Shown one piece after another: positions 57,455 to 64,000 of a DNA stretch of 64,000 bases. The first letter of the stretch is position 1; every line of letters starts with the position of its first letter. Below the pieces are notes generated by a model. That model was not told where the DNA came from. It was given only the letters and a program-made list of their open reading frames with translations, and searched no databases. Origin of the DNA: Kitasatospora cineracea (lineage in GTDB: Bacteria > Actinomycetota > Actinomycetes > Streptomycetales > Streptomycetaceae); the NCBI RefSeq assembly GCF_003751605.1, contig NZ_RJVJ01000001.1:248001-312000 (forward strand). Reading direction: 5' to 3'. Position numbers and translations under genes: made by a program.

Positions 57455-59035
57455 TCAGTCGGCGACCAGCTCCGTCTGCTTGGCCCCGGCGGGGGCGGCT
57501 GGCCGCTCCTCGTTGGAGGTCCGCAGCGGCACCTCGCGGATGAACAGCACCAGCAGGAAGCCGACCACCGCGAACGGCGCGGCGATCAGGAACACCGTGC
57601 CGACGCCGTGCCCGTACGCGTCGGTGATCAGCGGGACGATCTGCGCGGGCAGCCTCTTGAGGTCCGGGATGCCGTCGCCGCCCGCCCCGGCGGCGGGGAT
57701 CCCGGCCTTGGCGAAGTTCTCCGCCGCGTAGCTGGCCACCTTGTGGCCGAGCAGCGCGCCGAGCGCGGAGACGCCCATCGCGCCGCCCATGGTGCGGAAG
57801 AAGGTGACCACCGAGCTGGCCGCGCCGAGCTCGTTGCGCGGCACCGTGTTCTGCACCGCGAGCACCAGGTTCTGGCTGGTCAGGCCGAGGCCGATGCCGG
57901 CCAGCAGCATGTAGAGGGCGAGCAGGGTGTACGCGGTGTCGGCCCGGGCGGTGCCCATCAGGCCGAGGCCGGCGGCGAGCAGCACGGTGCCGGCGACCAG
58001 GAAGCCCTTCCACTTGCCGTACTTGGTGATCAGCCTGCCGGCCACGGTGGAGGAGACCGCCAGGCCGAGGATCATCGGCAGGGTGAGTAGGCCGGCCTGG
58101 GTGGGCGACTTCTCCTTGGCGAGCTGGAAGTACTGGCCCAGGAAGGTGGTGGTGCCGTACATCCCGACGCCGACGAAGGCGCTGGCCAGCGCGGCGAGCG
58201 CGACGGTGCGGTGGCGGAACAGGTCGAGCGGGATCAGCGGTTCGGCGGCGCGCTTCTCGACCGCGACGAACAGGCCGGCCAGCGCCAGGCCGCCGAGCAC
58301 CATGACGGCGGTCTGCCAGGAGACCCAGTCGTAGTTCTTGCCGGCCAGCGAGATCCAGATCATCAGCAGGCTGACGGCGGCGGTGATCAGCGTCGCGCCC
58401 AGGTAGTCGATCTTCGGCTTGCGGGCGGCGGCCTCGGGGAGCTTGAGGGTGCGCTGCAGGACCAGGATGGCGACGAGCGCGAACGGGACGCCGACGTAGA
58501 AGCACCAGCGCCAGCCGAGCCAGGAGGTGTCCACGATGACGCCGCCGATCAGCGGGCCGCCGATGGTGGCGAGCGCGAAGACCGCGCCGAAGTAGCCGCT
58601 GTAGCGGCCGCGTTCGCGCGGCGGGACCATCGCGGCCAGGCAGATCTGGCCGAGCGCGATCACGCCGCCGGCGCCGATGCCCTGGAGCACCCGGCAGAAG
58701 ATCAGCATGCCGATGCTCTGCGACAGGCCGGCCAGCGCCGAGGAGAGCACGTAGATCACCATGGCGATCTGGACCAGCAGCTTCTTGCTGACCAGGTCGG
58801 AGAGCTTGCCCCAGAGCGGGGTGGCGGCGGTGATCGACAGCAGGGCGGCGGTGACCACCCAGGTGTACGCGGACTCGCCGCCGTGCAGGTCGGTGAGGAT
58901 CCGCGGGAGCGCGTTGGAGACGACCGTGGAGGAGAGCACGGCCACGAACAGGCCGAGCAGCAGGCCCGAGAGGGCTTCGAGGACTTGGCGGTGGGACATC
59001 TGGACCTGCGGTGGTGCCTTGAGGGTCGTCGACAT
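57455..59035 (-). CDS. MFS drug exporter, DHA2 type
   Basis: A 526-residue efflux pump with about 14 helices. Motifs are AVLSSTVVSNALPRILTDL in helix 1, LWGKLSDLVSKKLL in the loop between helices 2 and 3, and GLTSQNLVLAVQNTV in helix 11. The ATG at 59035 (MSTTLKAPPQV) follows AAGGA by 5 bases; the extension to 59068 enters the promoter. Its promoter contains a 42-bp dyad, and a MarR gene lies directly upstream, so repression relieved by a drug-like ligand is probable. Confidence 0.93.
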   Translation of the reverse strand: MSTTLKAPPQVQMSHRQVLEALSGLLLGLFVAVLSSTVVSNALPRILTDLHGGESAYTWVVTAALLSITAATPLWGKLSDLVSKKLLVQIAMVIYVLSSALAGLSQSIGMLIFCRVLQGIGAGGVIALGQICLAAMVPPRERGRYSGYFGAVFALATIGGPLIGGVIVDTSWLGWRWCFYVGVPFALVAILVLQRTLKLPEAAARKPKIDYLGATLITAAVSLLMIWISLAGKNYDWVSWQTAVMVLGGLALAGLFVAVEKRAAEPLIPLDLFRHRTVALAALASAFVGVGMYGTTTFLGQYFQLAKEKSPTQAGLLTLPMILGLAVSSTVAGRLITKYGKWKGFLVAGTVLLAAGLGLMGTARADTAYTLLALYMLLAGIGLGLTSQNLVLAVQNTVPRNELGAASSVVTFFRTMGGAMGVSALGALLGHKVASYAAENFAKAGIPAAGAGGDGIPDLKRLPAQIVPLITDAYGHGVGTVFLIAAPFAVVGFLLVLFIREVPLRTSNEERPAAPAGAKQTELVAD

Positions 59036-59058
59036 GCGCTTCCTTCGACTAAAAATTC

Positions 59059-59100
59059 GTTGCCTCAAGCAACTATACGCGGATAGTTGACTGAGGCAAC
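59059..59100. promoter_or_regulatory. 42-bp dyad operator in the MFS promoter
   Basis: GTTGCCTCA..CAACTAT..ATAGTTG..TGAGGCAAC: two nested inverted repeats share one centre (59079.5), with 18 of 21 half-site pairs matching. On the minus strand it contains TATAGT, a good -10 box. It is the likely binding site of the adjacent MarR protein. Confidence 0.75.
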
Positions 59101-59176
59101 TTTCTTCAAGTCCAAGTAAAGGTACGCCCGGTCGAGGAGCGCTCGGGATCCGCTGCCGTCGAGGCGGAAGCCCTGG

Positions 59177-59641
59177 TCAGACCCCCTCGGTCAGCTCGTT
59201 GAACCGCTCCAGCAGCCGGGCGAACTGCTCCAGCTCGGTCGGCTCCCACCCGGCCAGCGAGGCCCGGAACCGGTCCATCCGCCGCTCCCGGGCCGCCGCG
59301 AACCGCCGCTCGCCCTCCTCGGTCAGCGACACCAGCGAGGCCCGCCGGTCCAGCGGGTCGGTCTCCCGCCGCAGCAGCCCCAGCTCCTCGATCGCCCGGA
59401 TCTGCCGGCTCACCGTGGCCTTGCCCACCCCGAAGTGCAGCCCGACGTCGGTCACCCGGGCCCGCCCGGACTCCCGGATGAACCCGAGCAGCACGTACGC
59501 CCCGGCCTCCAGCTCGGGGTGCACCAGCCGGGAGATCTCGGCGGCCCGCGCCCGGCTGCGCCGGAACAGGGTCGCCACCTCGCGCTCGACCGCGAGGAAC
59601 GCCAGTTCGGCGGGGCTCCGCCGGTCCGAGGGGTCACTCAT
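59177..59641 (-). CDS. MarR family transcriptional regulator
   Basis: A 154-residue winged-helix repressor. The recognition region is RARVTDVGLHFGVGKATVSRQIRAIEELGLL (about 62-92, in two parts) and the wing is RETDPLDRRASLVSLTEEGERR. Flanking helices form the dimer interface. The ATG at 59641 (MSDPSDRR) is the natural start; the longer frame crosses the promoter region. It is in the same direction as the MFS gene (76-bp operator gap between MarR stop and MFS dyad) and divergent from the DUF3533-like gene, so it probably controls both. Confidence 0.94.
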   Translation of the reverse strand: MSDPSDRRSPAELAFLAVEREVATLFRRSRARAAEISRLVHPELEAGAYVLLGFIRESGRARVTDVGLHFGVGKATVSRQIRAIEELGLLRRETDPLDRRASLVSLTEEGERRFAAARERRMDRFRASLAGWEPTELEQFARLLERFNELTEGV

Positions 59642-59687
59642 GGCGCTCAGTATCGCGCAGCTCGCGCCTCCCCCGACACGCAACTGT

Positions 59688-59700
59688 TTCATGATATGAA
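59688..59700. promoter_or_regulatory. Short palindrome between marR and the divergent gene
   Basis: TTCAT-GAT-ATGAA in the 118-bp divergent gap. This AT-rich site in GC-rich DNA may be a regulator-binding site. Confidence 0.4.
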
Positions 59701-59759
59701 GTATCCGTTTTGCCTCTTTTGAACCACTCGCCCCCTCTACCCCAAGGAGACGCCCCACC

Positions 59760-60803
59760 ATGGCCCACACGGCAGAGCCGGCCAAGGGATTCCTCGGCGA
59801 ACTCCGGGACGCGGTCACCCCGCGCGCGTTCTTCCTGGTCGTCGCCGTCCTGCTGCTGCAGCTCGGCTTCATCACCTCCTACGTGGGCGCCCTGCACCAC
59901 CCGACGCCGCACGAGCTGTCCATCGCGGTGGTCGCCCCGCCCGAGGTCGCGCCCAAGCTGGTCGGCGCGCTGGAGTCCGTCCCGGACGACGCCGTGCGCG
60001 CCTCCACCGCACCCGACGCGGCCACCGCCGAGGCCCGGATCAAGGACCAGAAGATCTACGCGGCCTGGGTGGTCGACCCGGCCGGCACCGAGGACCGGCT
60101 GCTGGTCGCCGAGGCCCGCGGCCCGGCCGCCTCCACCGCCGCCGAGGCCGTCGTCACCAAGCTGGCCGCCTCCCAGGGCCGCACTGTCGCGGTGGACGAC
60201 ACCGTCCCGCTGGCCGCCGGCGACGCCAAGGGCCTGTCCGCCTTCTACCTGGTGATCGGCTGGTGCGTGGGCGGCTACCTGGTCGCCTCGATCCTCGGGA
60301 TCAGCGCCGGCTCCCGCCCCGCCAACACCGGCCGGGCGGTGCTGCGGCTCGGCACGCTCGCGCTCTACTCGGTCGCGGCCGGCCTGGGCGGCGCGCTGAT
60401 CATCGGCCCGGTCCTGGACGCGCTGCCCGGCTCGATCGCCGGACTCACCGGCCTGGGCGCGCTGGTGGTCTTCTCGGTCGGCGCCGTCACGATGGCCCTG
60501 GAGTGCCTGTTCGACGTGGTCGGCATCGGCCTCGCGGTGCTGCTCTTCGTCGTGCTGGGCAACCCCAGCGCGGGCGGGGTCTACCCGGCCCCGATGCTGC
60601 CCGCCTTCTGGCGGGCGATCGGCGAGTGGATCCCGAACGGGGCCGGCACCTCCGCGGCCCGCTCGATCGCCTACCTGGACTCCACCAACCTCACCGTGCC
60701 GTTCCTGGTGCTGGCGCTCTGGGCGGTGCTCGGCGTCGCGGTGACCTTCCTCGCGGTGGTCCGCCGCCCGCAGTTCGGCCGCCCCATCCCGCCCGAGGAC
60801 TGA
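59760..60803 (+). CDS. DUF3533/ABC-2-like membrane protein
   Basis: A 347-residue membrane protein. One helix lies near the N-terminus (about 22-44, AFFLVVAVLLLQLGFITSYV), then an extracytoplasmic domain of about 120 residues (Ala-rich), then five more helices (about 165-335; LVIGWCVGGYLVASILG, GLGALVVFSVGAVTMAL). This topology resembles DUF3533 and YhgE/Pip-type proteins and ABC-2 permeases. AAGGAG precedes the ATG by 10 bases. It is adjacent to a MarR gene and an MFS exporter, suggesting a shared role in drug or stress response. Confidence 0.7.
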   Translation: MAHTAEPAKGFLGELRDAVTPRAFFLVVAVLLLQLGFITSYVGALHHPTPHELSIAVVAPPEVAPKLVGALESVPDDAVRASTAPDAATAEARIKDQKIYAAWVVDPAGTEDRLLVAEARGPAASTAAEAVVTKLAASQGRTVAVDDTVPLAAGDAKGLSAFYLVIGWCVGGYLVASILGISAGSRPANTGRAVLRLGTLALYSVAAGLGGALIIGPVLDALPGSIAGLTGLGALVVFSVGAVTMALECLFDVVGIGLAVLLFVVLGNPSAGGVYPAPMLPAFWRAIGEWIPNGAGTSAARSIAYLDSTNLTVPFLVLALWAVLGVAVTFLAVVRRPQFGRPIPPED

Positions 60804-60861
60804 CCCGGCCCGCCCGAGGTCCGACCCCGCCCGCCCGAGGACCGACCCGGCCCGGGCGGGG

Positions 60862-61389
60862 TCAGACCCGCTCGGGCGCCCGCCCCGGCTGCTGGTCGCC
60901 GGCCGCCCGCTCGGACAGCTCGGTGAACACGAAGCGGTTCATCGCCCAGAACCGGAACGCCATCGCCAGCAGGGTGCCGATGATCATCCCGCTGAAGAAG
61001 TCGGCGAGCTCCTGGGTGAAGTGGCTCACGTCCGGCGTCCGGAAGTCGAACAGGTACCGGGACGCCACCAGCGGGAGGTCGTTCACCCCCACCGCCAGCG
61101 CGCTGACCACGAAGAACCCGGCCGCCTCCCGCTTGCGCCCGGCCGCGCGGAACGACCACTGCCGGTTCAGCACGTACGAGATCACCGTGGTCACCACGGT
61201 GGCGATGGTGAGCGCCAGCACCGGCTTGCTGTCCAGCACGGTGGTCTTCAGCCCGAAGTTGATCAGCATGGTCAGGACGAAACAGGTTCCTCCGACCACG
61301 AGGAACTTCACCAGCTTGCGGTGCTTCACCAGGACCGGGCGGATGCGCTCGGGCACGAGGGCCAGCACGCGCTGCGTAGGGGACGGCAT
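60862..61389 (-). CDS. GtrA family membrane protein
   Basis: A 175-residue protein with four transmembrane helices. Typical features are KLVKFLVVGGTCFVLTMLIN, VISYVLNRQWSFR (the conserved N-R-x-x-F motif) and AMAFRFWAMNRFVF at the end. GtrA proteins are thought to flip or support transfer of lipid-linked sugars for cell-wall polysaccharide. The start is the ATG at 61389, as the large frame upstream is a shadow of lon. A terminator separates it from lon. Confidence 0.9.
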   Translation of the reverse strand: MPSPTQRVLALVPERIRPVLVKHRKLVKFLVVGGTCFVLTMLINFGLKTTVLDSKPVLALTIATVVTTVISYVLNRQWSFRAAGRKREAAGFFVVSALAVGVNDLPLVASRYLFDFRTPDVSHFTQELADFFSGMIIGTLLAMAFRFWAMNRFVFTELSERAAGDQQPGRAPERV

Positions 61390-61423
61390 GCGGGAAGTGT
61401 CCCATCGGCGCGGAACGGAGACC

Positions 61424-61462
61424 AGCAGGGGCCCCGTGGAACGTGTCCACGGGGCCCCTGCT
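61424..61462 (-). terminator. Terminator after lon
   Basis: A perfect 17-bp stem (AGCAGGGGCCCCGTGGA and its complement) with loop ACGTG, starting 8 bases after the lon stop. Confidence 0.85.
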
Positions 61463-61469
61463 CCGGGTG

Positions 61470-63863
61470 TCAGGCCGCCGCCACCAGCACCTCGGCCGGC
61501 TCCAGGGCCAGCCGCAGCACCTCGCGGACGTCCGACACCGGGTGGACCGTCAGGCGCTCCAGCACCTCGGCGGGGACGTCGTCCAGGTCCGCCTCGTTGC
61601 GCTTGGGGATGATCACCGTGGTGACCCCGGAGCGGTCCGCGGCCAGCAGCTTCTGCTTGACGCCGCCGATCGGCAGCACCCGCCCGGTCAGCGACACCTC
61701 GCCGGTCATCGCCACGTCGGTGCGCACCTTGCGGCCGGACAGCAGCGAGGCCAGCGCCGCGGTCATGGTGATGCCCGCGCTCGGGCCGTCCTTCGGCACC
61801 GCGCCGGCCGGCACGTGCAGGTGGATGCCCCGCTTGCGCAGCCCGGTCACCGGCAGCTCCAGCTCGGCGCCGCGCGAGCGCAGGTAGGAGAGCGCGATGT
61901 GCGCCGACTCCTTCATCACGTCGCCCAGCTGGCCGGTCAGGGTCAGCCCGGTCGAGCCGGTCTCGGCGTCCGCCAGCGAGGCCTCGATGTAGAGGACGTC
62001 GCCGCCGGCCCCGGTGACCGCCAGCCCGGTGGCCACGCCCGGCACCGCGGTGCGCCGCTCGGCCGGCTCCTGCGCCGACTCCGGCACGTGGTGCGGCCGG
62101 CCCAGCAGGGCCCGCAGGTCGTCCGCGCCGACCGCGGCGGGCAGCTCGCGCTCGCCCAGCTCGGTCTGCGCGGCGACCTTGCGCAGGATCCGCGCGATCG
62201 ACCGCTCCAGGTTCCGGACGCCCGCCTCCCGGGTGTACTCGGCGGCCAGCTTGCGCAGCGCCGCCTCGTCCACCGTCAGCTCGTCCCCGCCCAGGCCCGC
62301 CTTGGCGAGCTGGCGCGGCAGCAGGTGGTCGCGGGCGATGGCGACCTTCTCGTCCTCGGTGTAGCCGTCGAGCCGGACCAGGTCCATCCGGTCCAGCAGC
62401 GGCTCCGGGATGGCCTCCAGCACGTTCGCCGTGGCCAGGAACACCACGTCGGAGAGGTCGAGTTCGACCTCCAGGTAGTGGTCCCGGAAGGTGTGGTTCT
62501 GCGCCGGGTCGAGGACCTCCAGCAGGGCCGCCGCCGGGTCGCCCCGGTAGTCCGAGCCGACCTTGTCGATCTCGTCCAGCAGCACCACCGGGTTCATCGT
62601 CCCGGCCTCCTTGACCGCCCGGACGATCCGGCCGGGGATCGAGCCCACGTACGTCCGCCGGTGGCCGCGGATCTCCGCCTCGTCCCGCACGCCGCCGAGC
62701 GCGACCCGGACGAACGACCGGCCCATCGCCTTCGCGACGGACTCCCCCAGCGAGGTCTTGCCCACCCCGGGCGGCCCGACCAGCGCCAGCACCGCGCCTC
62801 CCCGGCGCCCGCCGATCTGGCCCAGGCCCTGGTCGGCCCGGCGCTTGCGCACCGCCAGGTACTCGACGATCCGGTCCTTCACGTCCGCCAGCCCGGTGTG
62901 GTCCGCGTCCAGCACGGCGCGGGCCCCGGCGATGTCGTACGCGTCCTCGGAGCGCTCGTTCCACGGCAGTTCGAGGACGGTGTCCAGCCAGGTGCGGATC
63001 CACGAGCCCTCGGGCGACTGGTCGCTGGCCCGCTCCAGCTTGTCGACCTCCTTGAGGGCGGCCTCGCGCACCTTCTCGGGCAGCGCGGCGGCCTCGACCC
63101 GGGCCCGGTAGTCCTCCTCCTCGGTGTCGGCCTCGCCGTTCAGCTCGGCCAGCTCCTTGCGCACCGCCTCCAGCTGGCGCCGCAGCAGGAACTCCTTCTG
63201 CTGCTTGGCCACGCCCTCCTCGACGTCCTTGCGGATCGAGTCGTTGACCTCCTCCTCCGCGAGGTGCTCGCGCAGCAGGCTCAGCGCGTACTCCAGCCGG
63301 GCCGGGCGGTCCGCCTCCAGCAGCACCTTCAGCTTCTGCTCGGCGGTCGCGAACGGCGCGTACCCGATGTTGTCGGCCAGCTCGCCGACGTCCTCGATCG
63401 CGGCCACCCGGTCGACGATCTGCCAGGCCCCGCGACGGCGCAGCCACTGCGTGGACAGCGCCTTGTACTCCTTGACCAGCTCGGCCGCCCGCCCCGCCAC
63501 CGGCAGCCCCTGGTCCGACTCCTTGAACGGCGTGGTCTCCACCCACAGCGCGGCCCCCGGCCCGGTCGTCCCGGCCCCGATCCGCACCCGTCGCACCGCC
63601 CGCACCAGCGCCGCCGGGTCCCCGTCCGCCAGCCGCCCCACCTGCTCGACCGTCGCCAGCGCCCCCACCGCCGCGTACGACCCGTCCAGCCGCGGCACCA
63701 GCAGCACCTGCGGCTTCCCCCCGCCGCTCCCGGCCCGCGCCGCCTCCACGGCGGCCCGCACCTCGGGATTCGAAAGCTCCAGCGGAACCACCATGCCAGG
63801 GAGCACCACCTCGTCGTCGAGCGGCAGCACCGGCAGAGTGAGCGGAGCGGACATCGATGCCAT
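61470..63863 (-). CDS. lon: ATP-dependent Lon protease
   Basis: Cytoplasmic AAA+ serine protease that degrades misfolded and regulatory proteins. The 797-residue product has the N-terminal LON domain (about 8-200), a coiled-coil linker (about 215-270), the AAA+ module with Walker A VGPPGVGKTSLGE (about 360) and Walker B VVLLDEIDKVG. The protease domain has the catalytic Ser in PKDGPSAGITM (about 690) and Lys in PIGGVKQKLLAA (about 735). GGGGAG precedes the ATG. A HAIR-like site for HspR lies 22 bases upstream. Confidence 0.96.
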   Translation of the reverse strand: MASMSAPLTLPVLPLDDEVVLPGMVVPLELSNPEVRAAVEAARAGSGGGKPQVLLVPRLDGSYAAVGALATVEQVGRLADGDPAALVRAVRRVRIGAGTTGPGAALWVETTPFKESDQGLPVAGRAAELVKEYKALSTQWLRRRGAWQIVDRVAAIEDVGELADNIGYAPFATAEQKLKVLLEADRPARLEYALSLLREHLAEEEVNDSIRKDVEEGVAKQQKEFLLRRQLEAVRKELAELNGEADTEEEDYRARVEAAALPEKVREAALKEVDKLERASDQSPEGSWIRTWLDTVLELPWNERSEDAYDIAGARAVLDADHTGLADVKDRIVEYLAVRKRRADQGLGQIGGRRGGAVLALVGPPGVGKTSLGESVAKAMGRSFVRVALGGVRDEAEIRGHRRTYVGSIPGRIVRAVKEAGTMNPVVLLDEIDKVGSDYRGDPAAALLEVLDPAQNHTFRDHYLEVELDLSDVVFLATANVLEAIPEPLLDRMDLVRLDGYTEDEKVAIARDHLLPRQLAKAGLGGDELTVDEAALRKLAAEYTREAGVRNLERSIARILRKVAAQTELGERELPAAVGADDLRALLGRPHHVPESAQEPAERRTAVPGVATGLAVTGAGGDVLYIEASLADAETGSTGLTLTGQLGDVMKESAHIALSYLRSRGAELELPVTGLRKRGIHLHVPAGAVPKDGPSAGITMTAALASLLSGRKVRTDVAMTGEVSLTGRVLPIGGVKQKLLAADRSGVTTVIIPKRNEADLDDVPAEVLERLTVHPVSDVREVLRLALEPAEVLVAAA

Positions 63864-63884
63864 GATCTCTCCCCAGTCAGTGAA

Positions 63885-63905
63885 GTTGAGCTGACCTGAC
63901 TAAGG
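63885..63905. promoter_or_regulatory. HAIR-like element (possible HspR site) upstream of lon
   Basis: GTTGAGC-N7-ACTAAGG matches the HspR consensus CTTGAGT-N7-ACTCAAG at 10 of 14 positions with the exact spacer. HspR control of lon is known in Streptomyces lividans. Confidence 0.45.
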
Positions 63906-63972
63906 TCTGACGCCCCCCGATTGTTCCCCGCCCCGCGTTCACCCCCAGTGAACACACCCCGGCACAGCAGGA

Positions 63973-64000
63973 ACCCCGCGCCCCGTCGGGGGCGCGGGGT
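63973..64000. terminator. Terminator at the window edge
   Basis: A perfect 12-bp stem ACCCCGCGCCCC/GGGGCGCGGGGT with a GTCG-type loop. It probably belongs to a gene outside the window. Confidence 0.65.

Overview
This window is very GC-rich, almost fully coding DNA from an actinomycete. Gene order points to the family Streptomycetaceae (Streptomyces or Kitasatospora): atp operon, atpI, WecA-like transferase, SHMT-like gene, LMW phosphatase, Sua5, prmC, prfA, rpmE, LCP protein, rho, thrB-thrC-hom-lysA and argS all read on the minus strand in the order typical of the streptomycete chromosome core. No 16S rRNA or other species marker is present, so the genus is an inference.

Layout. 1-8361: F1Fo ATP synthase genes (atpD is cut by the window edge) and an undecaprenyl-phosphate sugar-1-phosphate transferase. 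8532-17260: a translation and RNA block (divergent SHMT-like protein, LMW phosphatase, Sua5, PrmC, RF1, L31, LCP enzyme, Rho with a Gln-rich N-terminal insertion). 17772-24681: aspartate-family amino acid genes and argS. 24799-34578: response regulator, tRNA-Arg(CCG), small unknown proteins, trypsin-like protease, drug exporter, DUF885 peptidase, rhomboid-like protein, TetR regulator, FAH hydrolase, and a nested inverted-repeat element at 33574-33717. 34763-41554: a DUF6745 gene pair, then the tightly coupled STM4015-4014-4013-4012-4011 cassette of unknown function. 41585-about 42905: an IS110-family insertion with a candidate bridge RNA. 42911-51699: a divergent locus resembling organosulfur (S-alkyl-cysteine) uptake and salvage. 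It has two binding proteins, two permeases, one ATPase, a GNAT acetyltransferase, an LLM flavin monooxygenase and an FAD protein, and is preceded by a 26-residue leader peptide. 51788-64000: FdhF/YdeP-type molybdopterin oxidoreductase, NlpC/P60 protein, Pit phosphate transporter with a PHO box, MFS exporter with a 42-bp dyad operator next to a MarR gene, DUF3533-like membrane protein, GtrA protein, and Lon protease with a HAIR-like site.

The most interesting parts are the STM4011-4015 cassette (two radical SAM enzymes, a phosphatase-superfamily hydrolase, an ATP-grasp-like protein and a leucine-rich-repeat-like protein), the leader-peptide-controlled sulfur locus, the IS110 bridge-RNA candidate, and the SHMT homologue that lacks the PLP-binding aspartate. 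Functions are inferred from protein sequence read by eye; no database search was run.
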